Source of the DNA: Burkholderiales bacterium
Lineage (GTDB): Bacteria > Pseudomonadota > Gammaproteobacteria > Burkholderiales > SG8-41
Assembly: GCA_030683105.1 (NCBI GenBank)
Contig: JAUXMZ010000025.1
Span: 62,001 to 126,000, forward strand
DNA: 64,000 nucleotides
Direction of reading: 5' to 3'
Each line of letters starts with the position of its first letter. Position 1 is the stretch's first letter. Positions 1-8,890 of the stretch are shown here, in pieces. The translations under genes were made by a program, and so were the position numbers. The notes below the pieces were generated by a model. That model saw nothing but the letters and a program-made list of their open reading frames with translations, was not told where the DNA came from and searched no databases.

Positions 1-1
1 C

Positions 2-1168
2 AACCCGCTCAACAAGCGCGCTGATTTCGTCAACTGCGCGTGTCCCGCATGCGGCAAGCCGGCGCGGCGCGAGACCGACACCATGGACACCTTCGTCGAC
101 TCCTCGTGGTACTACTCGCGCTACCCGTGCAGCGACAACGACAAAGCCATGGTCGATGCGCGCACCAGCTACTGGATGCCGGTCGATCAGTACATCGGCG
201 GCATCGAGCATGCGATCCTGCATCTGCTCTACTCGCGCTTCTGGACCAAGGTCATGCGCGACTTCGGTCTGGTCAAATACGACGAACCGTTCGCCAACCT
301 GCTGACCCAGGGCATGGTGCTCAATGAAATTTTCTCCCGCAAGACCGACAGCGGCCGCATTGTGTATTTCAATCCCGCCGATATCGAGATCCAGGTCGAC
401 GACAAAGCCAACCGCTGCGGCGCAATACTCAGGTCCGACGGCCAGCCGGTGGAATCCGGCGGCATGGGCACCATGTCCAAATCCAAGAACAACGGCGTCG
501 ACCCCCAGGCGCTGATCGACGAATACGGCGCCGACATTGCGCGCTTTTTCATGATGTTTGCGTCCCCGCCGGAAGATACACTGGTGTGGAACGATGCCGG
601 TGTCGAAGGCTCATCGCGGTTTCTCAAACGCCTGTGGACTTACGGCGTGAGAGTCCGGAATGGCGGCGGCCCCACGATCGCCGCGGGTTTGCAGAAAACC
701 ACGCGCCTGGAAATCCATACGGTGCTCAAGCAGGCGAACTACGACATCGCCCGCCACCAGTTCAATACCGTGGCCTCGGCGTCGATGAAAATACTGAACG
801 CACTGGATCGGCTGGCCGGTGTGGAAGGCGAGGTTGTCAGAGAAGGTCTCTCGATCTTGTTGCGGCTGCTGGCGCCGATCACGCCCCACATTTCGCACCA
901 GTTGTGGCGCGATCTCGGGTACGGCGAAGACATTCTCTCCGCGCCGTGGCCGGAGACCGACGAGGCCGCACTTGCACAGGACGAGATCGCGCTTGTGGTG
1001 CAGATCAACGGCAAGAAACGCGGCGATGTGCGTGTGCCGCACGATGCCGACCGCGCGGCGATCGAGAACATCGTGATGGCCGACCCCGCAGTGCAAAAGC
1101 ACATCAGCGGCCAGCCGGTAAAGAAAGTGATCGTCGTGCCCGGCCGGCTGGTGAACATCGTCGTATAA
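2..1168 (+). CDS. leuS: Leucyl-tRNA synthetase, 3' part (5' end outside window)
   Basis: Class I aminoacyl-tRNA synthetase that charges tRNA-Leu with leucine in the cytoplasm. The reading frame is open from base 2, so only the C-terminal part (388 codons) is present. Visible are a Cys pair near the start (CACPACG, bases 35-55), the conserved segment [10 protein letters not shown], and the KMSKS-type ATP loop read as [10 protein letters not shown] near bases 468-497. The anticodon-binding alpha-helical region and the small C-terminal domain ([14 protein letters not shown]) follow. It heads the leuS-lptE-holA order common in beta- and gammaproteobacteria. The only oddity is truncation by the window edge. 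Confidence 0.97.
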   Translation, partial: NPLNKRADFVNCACPACGKPARRETDTMDTFVDSSWYYSRYPCSDNDKAMVDARTSYWMPVDQYIGGIEHAILHLLYSRFWTKVMRDFGLVKYDEPFANLLTQGMVLNEIFSRKTDSGRIVYFNPADIEIQVDDKANRCGAILRSDGQPVESGGMGTMSKSKNNGVDPQALIDEYGADIARFFMMFASPPEDTLVWNDAGVEGSSRFLKRLWTYGVRVRNGGGPTIAAGLQKTTRLEIHTVLKQANYDIARHQFNTVASASMKILNALDRLAGVEGEVVREGLSILLRLLAPITPHISHQLWRDLGYGEDILSAPWPETDEAALAQDEIALVVQINGKKRGDVRVPHDADRAAIENIVMADPAVQKHISGQPVKKVIVVPGRLVNIVV

Positions 1169-1225
1169 ATGAGGTAAGATTACGGCGAGACCGGAGTCGC
1201 ATTTGTCCATCATTGATTAAATGAA

Positions 1226-1726
1226 ATGTATCCTTTAGGGCGTTCATCGTTCATCATGCTGACAGCAGCGCTGCTGCTGTCAGCATGCGGCTTTCACCTG
1301 CGCGGCCCGGCAGATTTGCCCTTTGATACGCTCTACGTGCAGGCGCCGCCAACGTCTCTGTTCGCGACGCAGTTGAAGCGTGCGGTGAGCGCCGGCAGCC
1401 AGACCAGGATCGCGGACAGCGCCAAAAGTGCAGCGGCCACGCTGCAGATCCTGAACGAAGTTCGGGAAAAACAGATTCTTTCGCTTTCCACCGGCGGCCG
1501 TGTCAGCGAGTTCCGGTTGCTCTACCGGGTGTCCTACCGTCTGCTCGACAGCAAGAACATAGACCAAATACCGCCAAGCCAAATCGAGCTGCAGCGCGAT
1601 TTCGCATACAACGACCAGCAGGTGCTGGCCAAGGAAGCAGAGGAAGCGCTGCTGTACCGTGACATGCAGACCGATGCCGTGCACCAGCTCGTGCGCCGTC
1701 TGCAGGCAGCCAAACTGAAGTCTTAA
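1226..1726 (+). CDS. lptE: LPS-assembly lipoprotein LptE
   Basis: Outer-membrane lipoprotein that plugs the LptD barrel and helps deliver lipopolysaccharide to the cell surface. The N-terminus has a lipoprotein signal with lipobox LLSAC followed by GFHLRG, the usual LptE opening. Length (166 aa) fits the family. Two starts are possible: ATG at 1226, used here, or ATG at 1256, which gives a tighter signal peptide (MLTAALLLSAC). It lies 57 bp after leuS and before lemA; elsewhere lptE is normally followed directly by holA. Identification rests on the N-terminal motif and genomic context. Confidence 0.9.
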   Translation: MYPLGRSSFIMLTAALLLSACGFHLRGPADLPFDTLYVQAPPTSLFATQLKRAVSAGSQTRIADSAKSAAATLQILNEVREKQILSLSTGGRVSEFRLLYRVSYRLLDSKNIDQIPPSQIELQRDFAYNDQQVLAKEAEEALLYRDMQTDAVHQLVRRLQAAKLKS

Positions 1727-1742
1727 CAGGCCCTGCCAGGCC

Positions 1743-2297
1743 ATGGACGCCGGCACCATGATCGCATCTGCCATTGCCGGTGTAGTCGTGGCCTACGTCA
1801 TCCTCGCCTACAACCGCCTGGTGGCGCGCCGCAATCATGTGCTCGAGGCCTGGAGCGGCATCGATGTGCAGCTCAAGCGCCGTCATGACCTGCTGCCCAA
1901 GCTGGTCGACGCGGTCAAGGCCTATACCCGCTATGAGGAAAAGGCGCTGCAGGACATCACCCGGCTGCGGACGGCCACACAGTCTACGGGAAGCGCACGC
2001 AGCCAGGCGGAAAACGGGCTGACCACCGCGTTGCGCGGGCTGTTCGCTCTCGCCGAAGCCTATCCTGATCTCAAGGCAAGTTCGGGCTACCTCGATCTGC
2101 AACGCCAGATTTCGGACGCCGAGGAACAAATCCAGTACGCGCGCCGCTACTACAACGGCACCGTGCGTGAGCTCAACATCCTGGTTGAATCCTTTCCCGG
2201 CAACCTGGTCGCCCGGCTGTTTCGTTACCGGTTGATGGATTATTTCGAAATCGAGCTGGCTACCCAGCGTGACAGTCCGGACCTGGGTCTGTCCTGA
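1743..2297 (+). CDS. LemA family protein
   Basis: Membrane-anchored helical protein of the LemA family, whose biochemical role is poorly defined. One N-terminal membrane helix (residues about 5-22, IASAIAGVVVAYVILAYNRL) is followed by the family hallmark NRLVARRNHVLEAWSGIDVQLKRRHDLLPKLV, read in pieces, and a long helical bundle ending in YYNGTVRELNILVESFPGN. Its stop codon overlaps the ATG of the next gene (TGATG), so translation of the pair is probably coupled. LemA and DUF2207 proteins are frequent neighbours, which suggests a shared membrane function. ATG at 1758 is an alternative start. Confidence 0.92.
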   Translation: MDAGTMIASAIAGVVVAYVILAYNRLVARRNHVLEAWSGIDVQLKRRHDLLPKLVDAVKAYTRYEEKALQDITRLRTATQSTGSARSQAENGLTTALRGLFALAEAYPDLKASSGYLDLQRQISDAEEQIQYARRYYNGTVRELNILVESFPGNLVARLFRYRLMDYFEIELATQRDSPDLGLS

Positions 2298-4207
2298 TGT
2301 TCCGCCTGCTGCTCCTGCTGTGCACCACCGCCTGGCTGGGCGCAGCCACCGCCGCCGCGCCTGTGGAGCGTGTGCTGTCGTTTCACAGCGACATCCAGGT
2401 GGCGGCCGACGGCAGAATGCTGGTCACGGAAACCATACGCGTGCATGCACTCGGCAACCGCATACAACGCGGCATCTATCGTGATTTTCCAACGCGTTAC
2501 TCCAGTCCGCTTGGTCGCGTCATCGTTCCGTTCAACGTGCTGCGCGTCATGCGCGACGGCGTGGATGAACCTTACCGCACGGAACAACAGGCCAACGGCG
2601 TGCGCCTCTACATCGGGCGCAGCAACCACAAACTGCCCCCCGGCGAGTATGAATACCAGATCACCTACGGCACCGACTGGCAGCTGGGTTACTTCAAGGA
2701 TCATGACGAGCTTAACTGGAACGTCACCGGCAACGGCTGGAGCTTTCGCATCGACTCGGCAAGCGCCACGGTACGGCTGCCGAGAAATCAGCCTTCGGAT
2801 GCGCTGCGGCTGGATGCCTACACCGGGCCGGCGGGCGCCAAGGGCAAAGCGTGGCGCGCGCGTATTGATGACCAGGGGGCGGCTGAATTTGAGACCACCA
2901 TGGGACTGGCGCCCACGGAAGGGCTGACCATCGTCGTCGGTTGGCCCAAGGGCGTGGTCGCAGAACGTGACACTTGGCAGAAACTGGCGCGCTGGTCGCG
3001 TGACAATGCTGAGTGGAAGCCTGGCGCCATCGGCCTGATCCTGCTGCTGGCGTATTACCTGCTCATCTGGTCCCGGGTCGGGCGCGACCCGGCCGGCGGC
3101 ACCATCATTCCGCTTTTCGCCCCGCCTGACAACATCTCCGCGGCAGACGCACGCTACCTCAGGCGCATGGGATTCGACGAGCGCGTATTCGCCGCCGGAC
3201 TCATCAGCCTGGCGGTGAAAGGACATGTGAAAATCGAACAGCCCCGTGACGGCGCTTTTACCGTGAAGGCCGCGAAGTCGTCATCGCAGCAGCCACTCAC
3301 CAACGACGAGCAAGCCCTGCTCCAGGCGCTGGATCTGGGAGAGATCGGAAACTTTTCCCTGCAGCAATCCAACCACGCCAAAGTTCAGGCCACGCGCAAG
3401 GCCCTGGAGACGGAACTTAAAAAGGAACACGTCAAACGCCATTTCATCACCAACAGCCTGTACACCGTGCCCGGCCTGCTGCTGACGGCGGCCGCCATTG
3501 CCAGTATCGCCCTCAACATGACAGAGGCGGATGCGGGCTCTGTATTCATGATCGTATGGCTCACCTTCTGGTCCTTCGGTGTCTACTTCCTGCTGGCGAA
3601 GACTTGGCTGCTGTGGCGCGAGGCGATCCGGGGCAAACTCGCCATGATCTTCCCGGCGCTGTTCCTGACCGCCTTTGCCACCCCGTTCGTGGGGGCCGAG
3701 CTGTTCGTGCTGGGCATGATGTTAAAGCTCGGGTCGCAACTGCTCGTCGTCATGCTGCTGATCTACGCCGGCGTCAACTACGGGTTTTATCTCTGGCTCA
3801 AGGCGCCCACCTATGCCGGGAGAAAACTGTATGACGCACTGGCGGGGTTTCGCATGTATCTGACCGTTGCGGAAAAAGACCGCCTCAATCTGCTCAGCGC
3901 ACCCGAGCGTACACCGGAATTGTTCGAAAAATATCTGCCTTACGCGCTCGCACTGGACGTGGAAAACGAGTGGGCCGAGCAATTTGCCGATGTGCTCAAA
4001 CACGCGCGCAGCGAGGACGGCGGTGGGTATCATCCCGCCTGGTACAGCGGGTCGTCCTGGAACACCACAGCGGTTTCATCATTTGCAGGCGGGCTGGCCG
4101 GTGCCATCTCCGCATCTTCGAGCGCGCCGGGGAGCGGATCATCGGGTGGTGGTGGTGGCGGATCTTCCGGCGGCGGCGGTGGTGGTGGCGGCGGCGGCGG
4201 CTGGTAA
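2297..4207 (+). CDS. DUF2207 domain membrane protein with poly-Gly tail
   Basis: Predicted exported, membrane-bound protein of unknown function. Residues 1-20 form a signal peptide (LLLLLCTTAWLGAATAAA). A large extracytoplasmic domain (about 25-245) with the DUF2207 pattern RGIYRDFPTRY follows, then a membrane helix near 250 and three to four more between about 395 and 510. The C-terminus is a flexible Ser/Gly tail ending in a run of glycines and Trp, typical of DUF2207 and TPM proteins. It overlaps lemA by one base. The pair sits between lptE and holA, so it looks like a cassette placed into a conserved operon. No catalytic residues recognised. Confidence 0.88.
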   Translation: MFRLLLLLCTTAWLGAATAAAPVERVLSFHSDIQVAADGRMLVTETIRVHALGNRIQRGIYRDFPTRYSSPLGRVIVPFNVLRVMRDGVDEPYRTEQQANGVRLYIGRSNHKLPPGEYEYQITYGTDWQLGYFKDHDELNWNVTGNGWSFRIDSASATVRLPRNQPSDALRLDAYTGPAGAKGKAWRARIDDQGAAEFETTMGLAPTEGLTIVVGWPKGVVAERDTWQKLARWSRDNAEWKPGAIGLILLLAYYLLIWSRVGRDPAGGTIIPLFAPPDNISAADARYLRRMGFDERVFAAGLISLAVKGHVKIEQPRDGAFTVKAAKSSSQQPLTNDEQALLQALDLGEIGNFSLQQSNHAKVQATRKALETELKKEHVKRHFITNSLYTVPGLLLTAAAIASIALNMTEADAGSVFMIVWLTFWSFGVYFLLAKTWLLWREAIRGKLAMIFPALFLTAFATPFVGAELFVLGMMLKLGSQLLVVMLLIYAGVNYGFYLWLKAPTYAGRKLYDALAGFRMYLTVAEKDRLNLLSAPERTPELFEKYLPYALALDVENEWAEQFADVLKHARSEDGGGYHPAWYSGSSWNTTAVSSFAGGLAGAISASSSAPGSGSSGGGGGGSSGGGGGGGGGGGW

Positions 4208-4270
4208 GCGCTGCGGCGCGCACACGCGACTTCCGTGCAAACTCTACAGCGGGCATAATACGAACATCCA

Positions 4271-5353
4271 ATGCGCATTACATCAGACCAGCTTCAGCAA
4301 CATCTGACACGGGATCTCAAACCGCTGTACGCGGTATTCGGCGACGAGCCGCTGCTGGCACTCGAAGCCAGCGATCTCATCCGCGCCAAGGCCCGGGCCG
4401 AGGGCTACGGCGAGCGCGAAATCCTCACGGTAGACACCGGGTTCAAATGGAAAGAACTCGCCTTCGCCGGAAATTCCCAGTCGCTGTTCGCCTCGCGCAA
4501 GCTGCTTGAACTCAGAATTCCCACCGGCAAACCGGGCACTGAAGGCAGCGCGGCGCTGCAGGCTTATTGTGAAGCGCTGCCGCAGGACGTCGTCACCCTC
4601 ATCTATCTTCCCGGTATCGACTGGCGCGTGCAGAAAGCCGGCTGGTTCGAGGCCCTCGGCCGCGCCGGACTTCTGATTGAAGCCAAGATGGTGCCGCGCA
4701 GGGCGCTGCCGCAGTGGATAGCCGGCCGCCTGCGGGACCAGAATCAGGAGGCTGACGAGGATACCCTGGGCTTTATCGCCGATCGGGTCGAAGGCAACCT
4801 GCTGGCCGCCTACCAGGAAGTGCAGAAACTCGCGCTGTTGTTCGGCACCGGGAAAATCACCTTCGATGAAGTCCGCGAGGCCGTGCTCGATGTCGCGCGT
4901 TACGATGTGTTCAACCTGGGCGAGGCGCTGATCAAGGGCGAAGTGCTGCACCTGTCGCGCATGCTCGACGGTCTGCGCGGCGAGGGCGTGGCGCCGCCGC
5001 TGGTGTTGTGGGCGATGGCGGAGGAAATCCGCGCCATCGGCAAAATCATCACCGGCGCCGCCTCCGGAAAACCATTATCCATGCTGTGGCGCGAGGCGCG
5101 CATCTGGGGCGCCCCGCACCAGAACCTGATGCAGCAGAATCTCAAGCGCTTTTCGTTGTCGCAGGTCACCGAGGCGCTGCGACACGCCGCAACCATAGAT
5201 CGCATGATCAAGGGGCTGATCCGGGGTGATGTCTGGGACGAGCTGCTGCAGCTGGGGCTGCGTTTTGCACAAGGCGGCGCCAGCGTGATGCCGCCGCGCG
5301 CCACGCGCAAGGCGGGTGCGGCAGCCACAGCGGGACAGCCGGCACTGTTCTAA
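4271..5353 (+). CDS. holA: DNA polymerase III subunit delta
   Basis: Delta subunit of the clamp-loader complex, which opens the beta sliding clamp during replication. The protein is 360 aa. The N-terminal AAA-like region opens with DLKPLYAVFGDEPLLALEASDLIR, read in pieces, and contains the beta-binding area RKLLELRIPTGKPG. The middle has the conserved block DRVEGNLLAAYQEVQKLALL, and the C-terminal helical domain ends in ALF. It starts at ATG 4271, 63 bp after the DUF2207 gene. A dispersed two-hairpin repeat separates it from proA. Confidence 0.95.
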   Translation: MRITSDQLQQHLTRDLKPLYAVFGDEPLLALEASDLIRAKARAEGYGEREILTVDTGFKWKELAFAGNSQSLFASRKLLELRIPTGKPGTEGSAALQAYCEALPQDVVTLIYLPGIDWRVQKAGWFEALGRAGLLIEAKMVPRRALPQWIAGRLRDQNQEADEDTLGFIADRVEGNLLAAYQEVQKLALLFGTGKITFDEVREAVLDVARYDVFNLGEALIKGEVLHLSRMLDGLRGEGVAPPLVLWAMAEEIRAIGKIITGAASGKPLSMLWREARIWGAPHQNLMQQNLKRFSLSQVTEALRHAATIDRMIKGLIRGDVWDELLQLGLRFAQGGASVMPPRATRKAGAAATAGQPALF

Positions 5354-5420
5354 AGCGCCTGTCCGGCCAAGCGCTGGCCTCACAGCGGCAGCGCGCCCGC
5401 AATCTCGCTGCCCTTAGCGC

Positions 5421-5635
5421 TAGCAGCCTGTCGGACTTGGTCAGTTCATCGGAACACATAGCCGTTAACTGATCGCGGCTGATCAACGCTTCGGCGACAG
5501 GCTGCTAAATAAAGGCGCCTTATGTGTCCAAACCCCATGCAAACCGGAACAAACGTCACGGGCATGTCGTTTTTTCGCCTCGTTCTTAAGTTTTTTCATT
5601 TCAGGAGTTTGTCGGGGCTAAGTCCGACAAACTCC
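5421..5635. repeat. Dispersed two-hairpin repeat, copy A (full length)
   Basis: Left hairpin: AGCAGCCTGTCG (5422-5433) pairs with CGACAGGCTGCT (5495-5506). Right hairpin: GGAGTTTGTCGG (5604-5615) pairs with CCGACAAACTCC (5624-5635) around an 8-nt loop. A spacer rich in T tracts (TTTTTTCATTTC) joins them. The same ends and parts of the spacer recur near 16.4, 32.7, 39.4, 51.9 and 55.5 kb. Here the copy fills most of the 305-bp gap between holA and proA and ends 23 bp before the proA start, so it may affect proA expression. Confidence 0.88.
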
Positions 5636-5658
5636 CAGGCAACTGCTAAAATCCCGCC

Positions 5659-6915
5659 ATGGACGTTAAAACCTATATGCATGACGTGGGTCGCGCAGCC
5701 CGCGCCGCCTCGCGCCAGATCGCGAAAGCCGACAGCCACGCCCGGAACCAGGCGCTGATGGCCATGGCGCAAGCGCTTGAGGACCGTGCCTCGGACCTGC
5801 TCGCGGCCAACGCACGCGACATCGAGGCCGCGCAGCGCAACAAACTTGACGCGGCTGCGCTTGACCGCCTCACCCTCACCACCGACACCATCGCGGCCAT
5901 GGCCGACGGCCTGCGGCAGATTGCAAGGCTGCCGGATCCCGTCGGCGAAATTATCGGACTCAAATACCGTCCTTCAGGGATACAGGTCGGGCAGATGCGC
6001 GTGCCGCTTGGAGTCATCGGCATCATTTACGAATCCCGGCCCAACGTTACCGCGGACGCCGCCGGGCTGTGCCTGAAATCCGGCAACGCGGCGATCCTGC
6101 GCGGGGGCTCCGAAGCCATACACTCCAACCGCGCGATCGGCGCCTGCGTGCACGAAGGCCTCAGGGCGGCGGGACTCCCCGAGGCCGCGATTCAAGTGGT
6201 CGAGACCACCGATCGCGCGGCCGTGGGCGAACTGATCACGATGCAGGACTACGTCGATGTCATCGTGCCGCGCGGCGGCAAGGAACTGATCGCGCGCCTG
6301 ATGGAAGAGTCGCGCATCCCGATGATCAAGCACCTGCACGGCGTATGCCATGTCTACATCGACGACCTGGCCGATCATGAAAAGGCGATCCGCATCGCCG
6401 ACAATGCCAAGACCCAGCGGCTGGGCACCTGCAACACCATGGAAACGCTGCTGGTGGCGCAGGGCATCGCCGAAGCCATCCTGCCCCCGCTGTGCAAGAT
6501 CTACCTTGAAAAAGGTATAGAGTTGCGCGGCGATGCGGCTGCCCGCAGGATCGTGCCGCAAATGCATGCTGCTACCGAGCAAGACTGGCATACCGAGTAT
6601 CTCGCAGCCATCCTGTCGGTGCGCGTGGTGCCCGGACTGGATGCGGCGATCGAGCATATCGCGACCTACGGCTCGCAGCATACCGATGCCATCGTCACCG
6701 AGGACATCACGCGGGCGCGGCGCTTTCTGGCAGAAGTCGATTCGAGTTCCGTGATGGTCAACGCCTCGACGCGATTTGCCGATGGTTACGAATACGGTCT
6801 GGGGGCCGAGATCGGCATTTCCACCGACAAACTGCACGCGCGCGGGCCGGTCGGACTCGACGGCCTGACCTCGCTCAAATGGATCGTCTTGGGTGACGGG
6901 CACATCAGGCAGTGA
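5659..6915 (+). CDS. proA: Gamma-glutamyl phosphate reductase
   Basis: Second enzyme of proline biosynthesis: NADPH-dependent reduction of gamma-glutamyl phosphate to glutamate semialdehyde in the cytoplasm. At 418 aa it is normal length. The aldehyde-dehydrogenase-like fold is recognised from [33 protein letters not shown] and the catalytic-cysteine segment [11 protein letters not shown]. Start is ATG 5659, close behind repeat copy A. The stop codon TGA (6913-6915) directly abuts an array of 7-bp repeats. proB is not in this window. Confidence 0.97.
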   Translation: MDVKTYMHDVGRAARAASRQIAKADSHARNQALMAMAQALEDRASDLLAANARDIEAAQRNKLDAAALDRLTLTTDTIAAMADGLRQIARLPDPVGEIIGLKYRPSGIQVGQMRVPLGVIGIIYESRPNVTADAAGLCLKSGNAAILRGGSEAIHSNRAIGACVHEGLRAAGLPEAAIQVVETTDRAAVGELITMQDYVDVIVPRGGKELIARLMEESRIPMIKHLHGVCHVYIDDLADHEKAIRIADNAKTQRLGTCNTMETLLVAQGIAEAILPPLCKIYLEKGIELRGDAAARRIVPQMHAATEQDWHTEYLAAILSVRVVPGLDAAIEHIATYGSQHTDAIVTEDITRARRFLAEVDSSSVMVNASTRFADGYEYGLGAEIGISTDKLHARGPVGLDGLTSLKWIVLGDGHIRQ

Positions 6916-7093
6916 AGAGTGTTGAGTGTTGAGTGTTGAGCAAACCCCTTACTTTTCTGGACCCCTTGGGATAGGGTAATTATAACATATTGATATATAA
7001 GGTTATTTATTTTATCTGCAAGCATTGTGCACCGCGAAGTCTGAAATGCCACGGCGCTGCGGCGCTTTTTCCCTTCACTCCTCACCCTTCACC
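6916..7093. repeat. Heptad repeat pair H1 flanking an AT-rich core
   Basis: About 3.4 units of GTTGAGT occupy 6917-6940 directly after the proA stop. About three units of C(T/C)TCAC(T/C) occupy 7073-7093 just ahead of lpdA. Between them lies a 130-bp core containing a strongly AT-rich stretch (about 6973-7018, with AATTATAACATATTGATATA), unlike the GC-rich surroundings. The left arrays read as purine-rich and the right arrays as their pyrimidine-rich approximate inverse, as at other loci in this window. The AT-rich stretch could hold a promoter for lpdA, but I cannot assign -35/-10 boxes with certainty. Confidence 0.7.
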
Positions 7094-7101
7094 GCATTCA
7101 T

Positions 7102-8883
7102 ATGAGCCAACTCATCGAAGTCAAAGTCCCCGATGTCGGGGATTTCAAAAACATCCCGGTGATCGAAGTGCTGGTCAAACCCGGCGACACGGTCAACCCG
7201 GAAGACTCCCTGGTCACACTGGAAACAGACAAGGCCACCATGGAGGTGCCCTCTCCGGCCGCGGGCGTCGTGAAAGAACTCAAGGTAAAAGTGGGCGACA
7301 AAGTATCGCAAGGCTCGCTCATCCTGGTGCTCGAAGCGAGCGAAGCTGCTGAAAAAACAGAGCCCGCGCCTGCGACGACAACCCCGGCATCTGCCGCACC
7401 CGCTTCTCAGCCTTCAGCCCCGGCACCCGCACCGTCCACCGTGACGCCAGCAGCCTCCGCTTCCGATATCAAGGCCGACATCCATGCTGAAGTCGTGGTG
7501 CTGGGCGCCGGACCCGGCGGTTATACCGCAGCATTTCGCGCCGCCGATCTCGGCAAAAAAGTCGTGCTGGTCGAGCGCTATTCAACGCTGGGCGGGGTGT
7601 GCCTCAACGTCGGCTGCATTCCGTCGAAAGCGCTGCTGCACATGGCCAAGGTCATTACCGAAGCCGAGGAAGCCGGACACGCAGGCATCACGTTCGGCAA
7701 GCCGAAAATCGAGATCGACAAGCTGCGTGGATGGAAAGACGGTGTCGTCAGCAAACTTACCAAGGGGCTCGCCGGCCTCGCCAAACAACGCAAGGTGCAG
7801 GTCGTCACCGGCCGCGGCGAATTCGCGTCTGCAAACACCATCCGCATTGAAACTGCGGACGGCGTGAAAACCGTCGCGTTCGAACATTGCATCATCGCTG
7901 CAGGCTCATCGGTCGCGAAAATATCCGGCTTTCCGTACGATGATCCGCGGATCATCGATTCCACCGGCGCGCTGCAACTGGCTGAAATCCCCAAGCGGCT
8001 GCTGGTCATCGGCGGCGGCATCATCGGCCTCGAAATGGCCACGGTCTATGACGCACTGGGCAGCAAGATCACGGTGGTTGAACTGATGGACTCACTGATT
8101 CCCGGCGCCGACAAGGACATCGTCAGGGTCCTGCACAGACGCATCGAAAAACGCTACGAGAAAATCCGGCTCAAGACCAAGGTCACGCGGATCGAGGCGC
8201 AGAAGTCCGGGCTCAAGGTCAGTTTCGAAGGCGCCGAGGGTGAGACTTCGGACGTGTTCGACGCCATCCTGATGGCCGTCGGCCGCCGGCCGAACGGCGG
8301 GCAGATCAACGCCCAGGCTGCGGGGGTGCACGTCGACGAGCGCGGCTATATCCCGGTCGACAAGCAACTCAAGACCAACGTGCCGCACATACATGCCATC
8401 GGTGACATCTGCGGCGAGCCCATGCTTGCGCACAAGGCCACGCACGAAGGCAAGACTGCCGCGGAGGTCATCGCCGGACACAAGGCGTTTTTCGACGCTC
8501 GTACCATCCCCTCGGTGGCCTACACCGACCCCGAGATTGCATGGATGGGACTGACCGAGACCCAAGCCGCGGCCCAGGGCATCGAATACGACAAAGCGGT
8601 GTTCCCGTGGGCAGCCAGCGGCCGCGCGCTGGCCACCGGCCGCGATGACGGCATGACCAAACTGCTGTTCGACAAGCACAACCGCCGGCTGCTCGGCGCG
8701 GGCATGGTCGGAGTCAACGCTGGCGAACTCATTGCCGAAACCGTGCTGGCCCTGGAAATGGGCGCCGACGCCACCGACCTCAGCCTCACCGTGCATCCGC
8801 ATCCGACACTGTCCGAAACCGTGTTTTTTGCCGCGGAGATCGCCGAAGGCTCGATTACCGACCTCTACATGCCGAAGAAATAG
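7102..8883 (+). CDS. lpdA: Dihydrolipoyl dehydrogenase with N-terminal lipoyl domain
   Basis: E3 component of 2-oxoacid dehydrogenase complexes; it re-oxidises dihydrolipoamide with FAD and NAD+. Residues 1-80 are a biotinyl/lipoyl domain with the lipoylation lysine in LETDKATMEVP. An Ala/Pro-rich linker (about 88-130) follows, then the FAD domain (VVVLGAGPGGYTAAFRAADL), the redox disulfide GGVCLNVGCIPSKALL, an NAD site (VIGGGIIGLEMA) and the C-terminal dimer interface with HPHPTLSE. Length is 593 aa. This form normally follows aceE-aceF, but here it stands behind proA, without E1 or E2 in the window. Confidence 0.95.
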   Translation: MSQLIEVKVPDVGDFKNIPVIEVLVKPGDTVNPEDSLVTLETDKATMEVPSPAAGVVKELKVKVGDKVSQGSLILVLEASEAAEKTEPAPATTTPASAAPASQPSAPAPAPSTVTPAASASDIKADIHAEVVVLGAGPGGYTAAFRAADLGKKVVLVERYSTLGGVCLNVGCIPSKALLHMAKVITEAEEAGHAGITFGKPKIEIDKLRGWKDGVVSKLTKGLAGLAKQRKVQVVTGRGEFASANTIRIETADGVKTVAFEHCIIAAGSSVAKISGFPYDDPRIIDSTGALQLAEIPKRLLVIGGGIIGLEMATVYDALGSKITVVELMDSLIPGADKDIVRVLHRRIEKRYEKIRLKTKVTRIEAQKSGLKVSFEGAEGETSDVFDAILMAVGRRPNGGQINAQAAGVHVDERGYIPVDKQLKTNVPHIHAIGDICGEPMLAHKATHEGKTAAEVIAGHKAFFDARTIPSVAYTDPEIAWMGLTETQAAAQGIEYDKAVFPWAASGRALATGRDDGMTKLLFDKHNRRLLGAGMVGVNAGELIAETVLALEMGADATDLSLTVHPHPTLSETVFFAAEIAEGSITDLYMPKK

Positions 8884-8890
8884 GATTCAT

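Noticed and set aside
8732-8890. ATG at 8732 as start of the BaiN-type gene
   Set aside because: It would overlap lpdA by about 150 bp and add residues unlike the family; the conserved N-terminus begins near 8891.
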